DNA of 25,119 nucleotides from Candidatus Omnitrophota bacterium (GCA_028710385.1 JAQTUC010000001.1:17908-43026), one strand, 5' to 3'. Positions 15,046 through 22,340 are shown, numbered from the stretch's first letter. Notes: generated by a model not told the origin, from the sequence alone. Made by a program: numbers and translations.

Positions 15046-16125
15046 ATGAAAAAGAAAGCTAAAGTAGCAGTTGGTTTAAGCGGAGGAATTGACTCAAGCT
15101 TTGCCGCGTATCTTTTAAAGAAGCAGGGTTATGATGTCTGCGGTTTTACACTTAAATTCTATCCTGAGGAAAACCGCTGCTGCGATTTAGACGGCCTTTA
15201 TCAGGCCCAGCGCCTCTGCAGCAAGCTTGGTATCGCTCACTACACGCTGGATACTACTGATTTTTTCAAAAAAGAAATTGTTAATTATTTCGTGACAAGC
15301 TATTTGTCAGGGTTAACCCCTAATCCCTGTTCTTTCTGTAACCGCCTGGTTAAATTCGGGTATCTTTTTGAAAAAGTAAAAGCAATGGGTTTTGACTTTC
15401 TTTCAACCGGCCATTATGTAAATATAATAAAGAGGAAAGATTATCTTCTCCTAAAGACAGCCAAAGACGCTTTTAAGTCGCAGGAATATTTCTTGGGCCT
15501 TATAAAACCGCAGGCGCTTTCCAGCCTTATTTTTCCTTTGGGCAACTACACAAAGGAAAAAGTAAAAAAAATCGCCAAAAAAGAAAAACTGATGTTTCAG
15601 GAAAGAAAAGAAAGCCAGGATATCTGCTTTGTGAAGGAAAAGCAATATCATATGTTTATTGATAAAGTGATTAAGAACCACCAGGATTATTACGGAGACA
15701 TCCTTCATGTAAGCGGTAAAGTTTTAGGCAGGCACAAAGGCATATATTATTTTACTTACGGCCAGCGCGCGGGATTACGGGTAAGCTGGCAGGAGCCTTT
15801 ATATGTTTTAAGGGTTAGTGAGAGCGATAAATCCGTTATTGTAGGCGAGAAAAAATATCTGGCTAAAGAAAATTTCAGCGTAGCGAATGCAAACTGGTTT
15901 ATAGACAGAGAAAATTATTTTAAAGGGAGAAATCCGGAAGATATCAAGGTGAAAATACGCTACAATTCAAAATTCCATGATTGCAGCCTGGATTTTGAAG
16001 GCGAAAAAATCAAGGTTAACCTTAAAACCGCGGCTGAAGCAGTAACTCCGGGGCAAATTGCCGTTTTTTACCATAAGGACGCGGTTTTAGCCGCTGGTGT
16101 TATAGAAAAAGATGGCGCTGAATAA
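15046..16125 (+). CDS. mnmA: tRNA-specific 2-thiouridylase
   Basis: Adenylates U34 of Lys, Glu and Gln tRNAs and inserts sulfur (s2U34). The PP-loop GLSGGIDSS is at residues 9-17. The first catalytic cysteine region reads NPCSFCNRLVKFG, with C95 and C98; the second cysteine is C194 in SQDICFV. STGHYV, KSQEYFLGL and YTFGQR-like YFTYGQRAGL are family motifs, and the C-terminal beta-barrel ends with TPGQIAVFY. E. coli MnmA has aspartate where C95 is, so this is the CxxC variant, which in related thiouridylases (NcsA/TtuA) supports an Fe-S cluster. Length 359 aa is normal. Overlaps the next gene by 14 bases. No clear ribosome binding site. Confidence 0.93.
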   Translation: MKKKAKVAVGLSGGIDSSFAAYLLKKQGYDVCGFTLKFYPEENRCCDLDGLYQAQRLCSKLGIAHYTLDTTDFFKKEIVNYFVTSYLSGLTPNPCSFCNRLVKFGYLFEKVKAMGFDFLSTGHYVNIIKRKDYLLLKTAKDAFKSQEYFLGLIKPQALSSLIFPLGNYTKEKVKKIAKKEKLMFQERKESQDICFVKEKQYHMFIDKVIKNHQDYYGDILHVSGKVLGRHKGIYYFTYGQRAGLRVSWQEPLYVLRVSESDKSVIVGEKKYLAKENFSVANANWFIDRENYFKGRNPEDIKVKIRYNSKFHDCSLDFEGEKIKVNLKTAAEAVTPGQIAVFYHKDAVLAAGVIEKDGAE

Positions 16126-16903
16126 AAAATATACTGCCTTACAGAAAAAAATAGCCGCTTTAAAATCTGCCGTAGTTGCTTTTTCCGGAGGCACCGACAG
16201 TTCTGTTCTTGCGAAAATTGCCTTTGATTGTTTAGGCAAAAAAGCGGTTGCCGTAACTGCTAAGTCCGCTACCTACGCCTTAAATGACCTTAAAGAAGCA
16301 AAAAAAACCGCAAAGTTGATAGGGGTAAGGCACGTAATTATAAAAACCTCAGAGTCAAAAAATAAAAATTTTACAAATAACCCCTTAAACAGGTGTTATT
16401 GGTGTAAGCGCGAATTATTTACCAGGTTAAGAAAAATTGCGGATAAATATAGAATAAAAAATATTCTTGACGGCACAAACGGCTCCGATGGTTTTGACGT
16501 GCGCCCGGGATTTAAGGCAAATAAGGAATTCAATGTAATAAGCCCTTTTCTTGAGCGCGGCATTACAAAGGCAGAAATAAAAATGCTGGCGAAAAAATTA
16601 AATATTCCTATAAAAGCGCCGAATGCCTGCCTTGCTTCGCGCATACCTTTCAATGAAAAAATTATCCCGGGGAAACTGGCAAGAATAGAAAAAGCCGAAG
16701 CTATTTTAAAGTCATATCTGGGAGATGGAAATCTGATTCGCTGCCGCGATCATAATGATATTCTGCGCATAGAAATTGAAAATAAACAATGGACTAAGCT
16801 TCTTAATTCTGGTATAAATAACCTTATAAAAAAACTGAAAAAATCCGGATATAAATACATAACGCTTGACTTGGAAGGATATATTCCGGCTGGTTTGCGA
16901 TAG
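16112..16903 (+). CDS. larE: LarE-like ATP-dependent sulfur transferase
   Basis: PP-loop protein (AFSGGTDSSV, residues about 23-32) of the LarE family, which supplies the sulfur atoms of the nickel-pincer nucleotide cofactor of lactate racemase and related enzymes. Family motifs: NRCYWCKRELF with C95 and C98, DGTNGSD near 123-129, RPG, SPFLERGITKAEI, and NACLASRIPF with C173. The three cysteines match the LarE subgroup in which they hold a 4Fe-4S cluster, unlike the single-cysteine sacrificial type of L. plantarum. Length 263 aa is typical. It overlaps mnmA by 14 bases. larA, larB and larC are not in the window, so the recipient of the sulfur is uncertain and a different thiolation role is possible. 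Confidence 0.85.
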   Translation: MALNKKYTALQKKIAALKSAVVAFSGGTDSSVLAKIAFDCLGKKAVAVTAKSATYALNDLKEAKKTAKLIGVRHVIIKTSESKNKNFTNNPLNRCYWCKRELFTRLRKIADKYRIKNILDGTNGSDGFDVRPGFKANKEFNVISPFLERGITKAEIKMLAKKLNIPIKAPNACLASRIPFNEKIIPGKLARIEKAEAILKSYLGDGNLIRCRDHNDILRIEIENKQWTKLLNSGINNLIKKLKKSGYKYITLDLEGYIPAGLR

Positions 16904-16909
16904 TTGATA

Positions 16910-16941
16910 GATTAAAGGATTAACGGATTAAAGGATTTGGA
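16910..16941 (+). repeat. 8-base-period tandem repeat before the lipoprotein gene
   Basis: Four consecutive 8-base units: GATTAAAG, GATTAACG, GATTAAAG, GATTTGGA. The last runs into the GGAGGT ribosome binding site (16939-16944). Degenerate but in strict register. Confidence 0.55.
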
Positions 16942-16950
16942 GGTATGGCA

Positions 16951-17565
16951 ATGAGAGTAGGTAATGCTTGCGCGATTGTTTTTGCGGTTCTTGTTTTTGG
17001 TTCCGGCTGCTCAAATGCTCCCAGCGAGGTTACAATTGACAGCTTTGAAGACCCGCTTACAAAAGAAACAGTTGATTACGGCGCCTCTGACGGTTCATCT
17101 TTAAAAGTAGAAGCTGATACCAATATTAAAATGTGCGGTAACCAATCTTTAAAAATTGAGTATGAACTTAAACCTTCCGGCTATATGTGGATTGCGCGCG
17201 GCTATAATCTTGACGTTAAGGGCGCTGCAAAATGGGAAGTCCTGCCGCAGGATGTAAAATGGCGTGCTTACAATGCTGTAAGTTTACAAATGTACGGCAC
17301 AAACAGCGGCGGGGTTGTCGCTTTTGATTTAAAAGACAAAGACGGAGAAATCTGGCGTTATATAATTGACGATGATTTTACCGGCTGGAAAGAAATAGTC
17401 TGCCCGTTAAAAGATTTCTTTGTGCGTAAAGACTGGCAGCCGGAGAAAGCTGTAAAAAATGAAGTTATGGATTTTCCCGTTATGAGTTTTCAGTTTGAGC
17501 CGCGCCTTCCGGGAAAAGGCGTTTATTATTTTGATTGCATAAAATTAATACGGGCGAAAAAGTAA
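16951..17565 (+). CDS. Putative lipoprotein with CBM11/CIA30-like beta-sandwich domain
   Basis: The N-terminus MRVGNACAIVFAVLVFGSGCSNA is a lipoprotein-like signal with C20 as the probable lipidated residue; the lipobox is weak because position -3 is glycine. The start at 16951 is preferred over the in-frame ATG at 16945, because the latter touches the GGAGGT ribosome binding site with no spacing while 16951 is 6 bases away. After the signal the sequence runs IDSFEDP, a serine-rich segment, NQSLKIEYEL, then SLQMYG, DGEIWRY, GWKEIVCPLKDFF and YYFDCIKLI, the order of strands seen in galactose-binding-like domains such as CBM11 and CIA30. Ligand unknown; a sugar or surface polymer is only an inference. 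Mature protein about 185 aa, probably envelope-anchored. Confidence 0.7.
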   Translation: MRVGNACAIVFAVLVFGSGCSNAPSEVTIDSFEDPLTKETVDYGASDGSSLKVEADTNIKMCGNQSLKIEYELKPSGYMWIARGYNLDVKGAAKWEVLPQDVKWRAYNAVSLQMYGTNSGGVVAFDLKDKDGEIWRYIIDDDFTGWKEIVCPLKDFFVRKDWQPEKAVKNEVMDFPVMSFQFEPRLPGKGVYYFDCIKLIRAKK

Positions 17566-17585
17566 ATTAGCCAGCCAGGAGCGGT

Positions 17586-17843
17586 ATGCACGCGGAGTTT
17601 GTCATTAAAAGCTGTTTTAGCCTGCCAAGTTTAGGCGTGCTTGTGTCAGGCGAAGTTACGGAAGGCTCTGTTGAGGAAGGTGCGCAGGGAAAAACTCCTT
17701 TAGGTAAACTTGTTACGCTAGTACGCCTGGATATTAAGGGTGTGCCCATAAAAAGTGCGCATGCAAAGGATAAAATAAGCATTGTTCTTAAGGGCATAAA
17801 TATTACGGACGTGCATCCTGGAATGAATATAAATTTCTTTTAA
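17586..17843 (+). CDS. Stand-alone EF-Tu domain-2-like small protein
   Basis: The 85 aa protein reads like the beta-barrel domain 2 of translation GTPases (EF-Tu, SelB, IF-2): GVLVSGEVTEGSVEEG near residues 17-32, then LVRLDIKGVPIKSAHAKDKISIVLKGI with a final DVHPGMNINFF. There is no G domain in the gene or in either neighbour, so it cannot be a GTPase. An AGGAG sequence precedes the ATG. The gene is 20 bases after the lipoprotein gene and 26 before the methyltransferase, all on one strand. A role in binding RNA, aminoacyl-tRNA or the ribosome is possible by analogy only. I do not recognise a named family. Confidence 0.65.
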   Translation: MHAEFVIKSCFSLPSLGVLVSGEVTEGSVEEGAQGKTPLGKLVTLVRLDIKGVPIKSAHAKDKISIVLKGINITDVHPGMNINFF

Positions 17844-17869
17844 CGTTTTTCCTGTTAAGGGTACCACGT

Positions 17870-18556
17870 ATGAATGTTAAAAACAGATTGAAACGCTGGT
17901 TTAAGCTGAGATTTTTTATTACCTACCCGTTTGGCTTGTTTGTGTTGTTTTTCTGCAGCCCCACAAATGAGTCGTTTAACTTCGGCATCTGGTTTGTGAT
18001 GTTGGGTTTACTTATAAGGCTCTGGGCAAACGGCTATGCTATAAAAACCCACAAACTTACAACTTCCGGACCTTATTCGGTTGTGCGTAACCCCCTATAC
18101 CTTGGCACAATGTTAATTACGATAGGTTTTATGATACTGCTTAACACTTCTTACGCCGGGTTTATCTTTGTGGTAATTATGGCAGCGGTGTATTACCGCA
18201 CAATCAGGAATGAAGAGCGCGCGCTGGGCGAAAAATACGGAAAGCTTTTCCTCAATTACAAGGAAAACGTGCCGATGATAGTGCCTAGTTTTTTCAGGTA
18301 TAAAAAAGGAGAAAAGTGGCCCTTTAGCGTGAGGCGTATAATTGAAAATAAGGAATATAAACTTTTTATATGGGTAATTAATATTGCGATAATTTTTAGA
18401 ATTAAAGGATACTTTTTGATAGACCACGAAAGCATGGATGCAAAAAAATGGCTTCTTATCGCTTTGTTTATTGCTTTAGCGGCAATAGATATAGGAGGAG
18501 AAATACTAAAGTGGCGTAAAAAAAGAAGCAAAAGCCATGTTTCACACCAGAAATAA
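17870..18556 (+). CDS. ICMT-type membrane methyltransferase
   Basis: Integral membrane protein of 228 aa. The motif TSGPYSVVRNPLYLGTMLI (about residues 62-80) and the later RNEERALGEKYGKLFLNYKENVPMIVP segment are the SAM-binding signature of isoprenylcysteine carboxyl methyltransferase and phospholipid methyltransferase relatives. Hydrophobic segments lie near residues 12-30, 35-55, 76-108, 158-172 and 190-210. Bacterial members methylate diverse lipids or small hydrophobic molecules; the substrate cannot be told from sequence. An AAGGG sequence precedes the ATG. Confidence 0.8.
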   Translation: MNVKNRLKRWFKLRFFITYPFGLFVLFFCSPTNESFNFGIWFVMLGLLIRLWANGYAIKTHKLTTSGPYSVVRNPLYLGTMLITIGFMILLNTSYAGFIFVVIMAAVYYRTIRNEERALGEKYGKLFLNYKENVPMIVPSFFRYKKGEKWPFSVRRIIENKEYKLFIWVINIAIIFRIKGYFLIDHESMDAKKWLLIALFIALAAIDIGGEILKWRKKRSKSHVSHQK

Positions 18557-18598
18557 ACAGCTCATTTCAAGCCGCCGTAAAAATTCACAATTGTATAA

Positions 18599-19792
18599 AT
18601 GAATATCTACGATATAGCCATAATCGGAGCAGGTCCAGCCGGCATAACAGCTTCAATTAATGCGGCCTCGCTTAAGAAAAACGTAATTCTTCTGGAAAAG
18701 CAAAATTCCATAGGCAGGAAAATTTCTGTCTGCGGTGCAGGCAGGTGCAATTTTCTTAATGAAAATCTCAATGAAAGTTTCTATAATTTGTCAGCGCAAA
18801 AACTTGTAAAATCTGTTTTTGGCCAATTCGGGAAAAAGGAAATACTTGGATTTTTTGACGAGCTCGGGCTTAAATATTACTCAGAAGACCGCCGTTTTTT
18901 CCCCATAACCAACCAGTCAGCCTCGGTTTTAAAGGTATTGGAAATCCGGCTTAGAAAATCAGCCGTTAAAACAGAATTGAATTTTGAAGTGAGTGATATG
19001 GCGAAAGATGAGGATATTTTCCTGATTAAATCAAAAGATTTACAAAAAATCAGCGCAAAAAAAGTAATATTTGCGGCAGGAGGAAAAGCTTATCCTGCGC
19101 TTGGCTCAAGCACAAGCCTTTATGGTATTGCGGAAAAATTCGGGCATGGCGTAATTACGCCGGTTCCGGCAGCAGTGCCTTTGACGGCCAAAGACCAGTT
19201 TTGTCATTTTCTGCAGGGGCAGAAAATATTTGCAAAGGTAAAATGCGTAATTGAAGGTAAACCTGTTTCTGAAGCTGCCGGCGAAGTGCTTTTTACTAAA
19301 TACGGCTTGTCCGGAACCGCGATATTGGACGTGAGCGAACAGGCTTCTATTGCCATAAACAGGCATAATAAAAAAGTGAAAATAGAATTAGACGCTGTTC
19401 CTTTTATGGAGGAAGAAGCGCTTAAGCTGGAATTAGCTGAAAGAATTAAAAAAGGTTTTGAAGGAGAAGATTTAATAGCCGGAATACTGCCGAATAAATT
19501 TACAACGGTGTTAAAAGATTATATCTTTGAAAAAAATGTTAAAGCTTTATCTTACATGCTTAAGCATAAATTTTTTGATGTGCAGGGTACCCGCGGATGG
19601 AACGAAGCAGAATTTACAGCAGGCGGGATAAATACCAATGAGATAAATGAAAAAACCCTTGAATCAAAACTGGTAAAAGGTTTGTATGTGGCAGGTGAGA
19701 TTTTAGACGTGACAGGCGTCCGCGGAGGATACAATTTAGCCTTTGCCTCCGCGTCAGGGTTTATAAGCGCAAAACATGCAGCAAACACGTAA
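18599..19792 (+). CDS. BaiN/HI0933-like FAD-dependent oxidoreductase
   Basis: The dinucleotide-binding motif GAGPAGITASINAA (residues 10-23), the GRKISVCGAGRCNFLN segment near 40-55, AAGGKAYPALGSST near 160 and the C-terminal VAGEILDVTGVRGGYNLAFASASG are the diagnostic signatures of the HI0933/YhiN/BaiN family. Length 397 aa is typical. Members are cytoplasmic flavoproteins; BaiN was linked to bile-acid dehydroxylation in Clostridium, but most homologues have no assigned substrate, so no reaction is claimed. It overlaps maf by 17 bases. No clear ribosome binding site before the ATG. Confidence 0.9.
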   Translation: MNIYDIAIIGAGPAGITASINAASLKKNVILLEKQNSIGRKISVCGAGRCNFLNENLNESFYNLSAQKLVKSVFGQFGKKEILGFFDELGLKYYSEDRRFFPITNQSASVLKVLEIRLRKSAVKTELNFEVSDMAKDEDIFLIKSKDLQKISAKKVIFAAGGKAYPALGSSTSLYGIAEKFGHGVITPVPAAVPLTAKDQFCHFLQGQKIFAKVKCVIEGKPVSEAAGEVLFTKYGLSGTAILDVSEQASIAINRHNKKVKIELDAVPFMEEEALKLELAERIKKGFEGEDLIAGILPNKFTTVLKDYIFEKNVKALSYMLKHKFFDVQGTRGWNEAEFTAGGINTNEINEKTLESKLVKGLYVAGEILDVTGVRGGYNLAFASASGFISAKHAANT

Positions 19793-20360
19793 AATAATAT
19801 TAGCGTCAAAATCAAAAGCAAGGCAGGATTTGCTTAAGAGCATAGGCCTTAAATTCAGCGTTTGCGTTTCAAGCGCCAAAGAAACGCATAGCTTAAGCAA
19901 AGGCTGTAGCAAGCTTGTAATTTCCAACGCTCTGGCTAAGGGCAAAGAAGTAGCGAAAAAATTTGACACTGGAGTTGTTATAGCAGCTGATACTGTTGTC
20001 TTGGCAAATAATAAGATAATAGGTAAGCCGAAAAACCTCAACGAAGCATTTAAAACACTCAAAACTATCTCCAAAAAACCGCAATGGGTTTATACCGGGC
20101 TCGCGGTAACTGACATAGATAAAAACAAGACATTCACCGATTATGAAAAAACAAAAATTTATATGCTTCCTTTAAGCGACGAGCAGATAAAAAACTATTT
20201 TAAAAAAGTTTCTCCTCTGGATAAGGCAGGCTCTTTTGATATCCAGGGCTTAGGAGGCATATTTATTGACCGCATTGAGGGTTGCTTCTATAATGTAGTA
20301 GGATTGCCGCTTGCGAAACTTGCGAAGTTACTTAAGAAGGCAGGAATTGAAATATTTTAG
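19776..20360 (+). CDS. maf: Maf-type nucleoside triphosphate pyrophosphatase
   Basis: Hydrolyses non-canonical or excess nucleoside triphosphates to monophosphates (dTTPase/UTPase or m7GTPase subgroups). Motifs: ILASKSKARQDLL near residues 5-17, AADTVVL near 69-75, IGKP, YTGLAV, and DKAGSFDIQGLGGIFIDRIEG followed by NVVGLPL. In the first motif the family usually reads SxSPRR; here it is SKSKAR, so the proline and first arginine are replaced. Length 194 aa is normal. Subgroup and therefore substrate are uncertain. Starts inside the end of the flavoprotein gene. Confidence 0.9.
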   Translation: MQQTRKIILASKSKARQDLLKSIGLKFSVCVSSAKETHSLSKGCSKLVISNALAKGKEVAKKFDTGVVIAADTVVLANNKIIGKPKNLNEAFKTLKTISKKPQWVYTGLAVTDIDKNKTFTDYEKTKIYMLPLSDEQIKNYFKKVSPLDKAGSFDIQGLGGIFIDRIEGCFYNVVGLPLAKLAKLLKKAGIEIF

Positions 20361-20431
20361 CGTTTAGCGGATAGCGTATAGAGTAAATAGGCATAAATTT
20401 ACTATACGCTAAACGCTCTGCGCTTTACGCT
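20359..20431. repeat. Heptad tandem repeats in inverted orientation, maf-CDF gap
   Basis: Left block in strict 7-base register: AGCGTTT, AGCGGAT, AGCGTAT (20359-20379). Right block, inverted: ATACGCT, AAACGCT, CTGCGCT, TTACGCT (20404-20431). The arms can pair over about 20 bases with bulges. The left block begins within the maf stop codon, and the right block ends 7 bases before the CDF start. Confidence 0.7.
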
Positions 20432-20438
20432 AAAAAAA

Positions 20439-21341
20439 ATGAAACATTTCCACAGGCCAAAACAAACAGAATCAGTAGCGGATGAACTTTTTGAGTATAA
20501 GTCTGTTGAGAAGAAAAAGCTTAAAATCTCAATAGCCATTACTCTGATAACCATGCTTGTTGAGATTGTGGGCGGCTTTCTTACGAACAGCTTGGCTTTA
20601 ATAAGCGACGCCGGGCATATGTTTACGCATCTTTTTGCACTTAGCGTAAGCACCGCGGCGATTGCCTGCGCCAACAGGCCTGTTTGCCATCACAGGACAT
20701 TCGGTTTCTACCGCATTGAAATTCTGGCAGCGCATTTAAACAGTTTGTTTATTTTTGCGGTAACTATATGGATTTTCATTGAAGGCGTGCAGAGGATAAT
20801 CCATCCAAAGCAGGTAATAGGCATGGAGATGTTTATTATTGCTTTTATCGGGTTGGTTGTAAATCTTGTAACCGCCTGGATACTTCACGGAGCCACCAAA
20901 GAAAGTTTAAATATTAAAAGCGCGTTTGTGCATATGCTTGCCGATACGCTTTCTTCAGTTGCAATAGTAATAGGCGCAATAATAATTTATTTTACAAAGT
21001 GGAACATAATAGACCCTGTCATAAGTATAGTCATAACTTTCTTTATCGCGGCCTGGGGTTGGGGGTTGTTCAGGGATTCGGCAAATATTTTGCTTGAGGC
21101 AGCGCCTAAAGGAATGGATACTGACCAGATACGTAAGGTATTGCTTGAGGAGATTAATGAGATTGAAGAAATAAGCGATTTGCATGTCTGGGAGATAACC
21201 TCAAAAATGTATTCAATGACCGCGCATGTTAAGATAAAAGGCGATGAGAAATGTGTGGATGTTAAAAAAATACTAAGCCGGATAAAACAAATTGTTAACG
21301 AAAAATTTGATATAGAGCATACAACCATTGAGCTTGATTAG
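20439..21341 (+). CDS. Cation diffusion facilitator (CzcD/ZitB-like metal exporter)
   Basis: Inner-membrane proton-coupled divalent metal exporter of 300 aa with six predicted helices (about residues 30-215) and a C-terminal cytoplasmic domain ending HTTIELD. Helix 2 carries LISDAGHMFTHLFAL with H60 and H64; helix 5 carries VHMLADTLSS with H165 and D169. In ZitB/CzcD-type zinc exporters helix 2 has HxxxD, so here the aspartate is replaced by histidine (HxxxH-HxxxD). The N-terminus has a short His-containing stretch (KHFHRP). Metal is probably Zn2+ or a related ion, but the altered site makes this uncertain. No ribosome binding site is seen before the ATG; heptad repeats lie directly upstream. 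Confidence 0.88.
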   Translation: MKHFHRPKQTESVADELFEYKSVEKKKLKISIAITLITMLVEIVGGFLTNSLALISDAGHMFTHLFALSVSTAAIACANRPVCHHRTFGFYRIEILAAHLNSLFIFAVTIWIFIEGVQRIIHPKQVIGMEMFIIAFIGLVVNLVTAWILHGATKESLNIKSAFVHMLADTLSSVAIVIGAIIIYFTKWNIIDPVISIVITFFIAAWGWGLFRDSANILLEAAPKGMDTDQIRKVLLEEINEIEEISDLHVWEITSKMYSMTAHVKIKGDEKCVDVKKILSRIKQIVNEKFDIEHTTIELD

Positions 21342-21342
21342 T

Positions 21343-21372
21343 TTGGACAAAACAGGGATAATATAATAAAAT
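21343..21372 (+). promoter_or_regulatory. Candidate nifU promoter
   Basis: TTGGAC (21343-21348), an 18-base spacer and TAAAAT (21367-21372) could be a sigma-70 promoter just after the CDF stop. Other A/T-rich -10-like words overlap, so the exact position is uncertain. The leader would contain the heptad repeats. Confidence 0.3.
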
Positions 21373-21397
21373 TAGTAATTAGAGCGATAGAATAGGT

Positions 21398-21449
21398 ATC
21401 AGGTAACACGCCTTAAAAAACGTGATACGTGTTACGTGTGACGTGATAC
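21398..21449. repeat. Heptad tandem repeats with inverted copies in the nifU leader
   Basis: Four 7-base units in strict register: ACGTGAT, ACGTGTT, ACGTGTG, ACGTGAT (21420-21447). Two inverted units, ATCAGGT and AACACGC, precede them (21398-21411). GTAACACG (21403-21410) pairs perfectly with CGTGTTAC (21428-21435). They lie just before the nifU ribosome binding site (AAGGAG, 21468-21473). Confidence 0.7.
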
Positions 21450-21479
21450 ATAAGTTACCGGTGCAATAAGGAGCGAACA

Positions 21480-22340
21480 ATGTGGGATTATACGGATAAA
21501 GTAAAAGAATTCTTCAAAAACCCCCGCAATGTCGGAGAAATTGAAAATCCAGACGCAGTAGGGGAGGTTGGCTCAATTATATGCGGAGACGCCCTTAAGC
21601 TTACGCTGCGCATTGATAAAAAAACCGAAAAAATTATTGATGCAAAGTTTAAAACTTTTGGCTGCGCAAGCGCAATCGCTTCATCTTCGGCATTAACCGA
21701 AATTATCAAGGGTATGACCCTTGCTGACGCCTCAAAAGTTACCAACCAGGATATAGCTGATTATTTAGGCGGGTTGCCTGAAGAAAAAATGCACTGTTCA
21801 GTTATGGGAATGGAGGCATTGGAAGCTGCAATTGCAAATTATAGAGGGGCACCCATAAAAAAGGAAATGGTGGGCGAAGAAAAAATCATCTGCAAGTGTT
21901 TTAGCGTAACTGATCAGAAAATAATCCGCGCGATAAAAGAAAATAATCTAAAAACAGTTGATGAGGTGACTCATTATACAAAAGCAGGCGGAGGATGCGG
22001 AAAGTGTAAGCCGGAAATTCAGAAGCTTCTTAACGAATTCTGGGAAAAAGAAGAAACAAAAGTAATAGCGCATAAAGAAGAACCGCGCAAAAAAAAGCTG
22101 ACAAATCTTGAAAGAATTTCTCTTATTAAGGAAACGATGGAAAGGGAAATCAGGCCTCAGCTTAAAGCTGACGGCGGAGACGTTGAGCTTGTTGATGTGG
22201 ACAGGAATAAGGTTTATGTAAAATTCTTAGGCGTATGCCTTGGGTGTCCATCAGCGGGAGTTACGTTAAAAGAGCTGGTTGAAGCAAAACTCAGGGAGTT
22301 TATTGACAGCGAAATAGAAGTAGAAGAGGTTAAAGGATGA
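21480..22340 (+). CDS. nifU: Full-length NifU-type Fe-S cluster scaffold
   Basis: Three modules in order. Residues 1-125: IscU-like domain with C35 (ICGD), C62 (FGCASAIASSSALTEI) and C106 (HCSVM), where clusters are assembled. Residues 135-185: BFD-like 2Fe-2S domain with C138/C140 (CKC) and C173/C176 (CGKC). Residues 210-286: NifU C-terminal domain with C253-xx-C256 (LGVCLGCPS) for a 4Fe-4S cluster. The 286 aa length equals the three-domain NifU of nitrogen fixers and of anaerobes that use a NIF-like system for general Fe-S assembly. A good AAGGAG site lies 6 bases before the ATG. Overlaps nifS by 4 bases. No nitrogenase genes are nearby, so a general role is inferred. Confidence 0.96.
   Translation: MWDYTDKVKEFFKNPRNVGEIENPDAVGEVGSIICGDALKLTLRIDKKTEKIIDAKFKTFGCASAIASSSALTEIIKGMTLADASKVTNQDIADYLGGLPEEKMHCSVMGMEALEAAIANYRGAPIKKEMVGEEKIICKCFSVTDQKIIRAIKENNLKTVDEVTHYTKAGGGCGKCKPEIQKLLNEFWEKEETKVIAHKEEPRKKKLTNLERISLIKETMEREIRPQLKADGGDVELVDVDRNKVYVKFLGVCLGCPSAGVTLKELVEAKLREFIDSEIEVEEVKG

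Noticed and set aside
20359..21449. CRISPR array from the short repeats
   Set aside because: Units are 7 bases, contiguous and without spacers; no cas genes are nearby.
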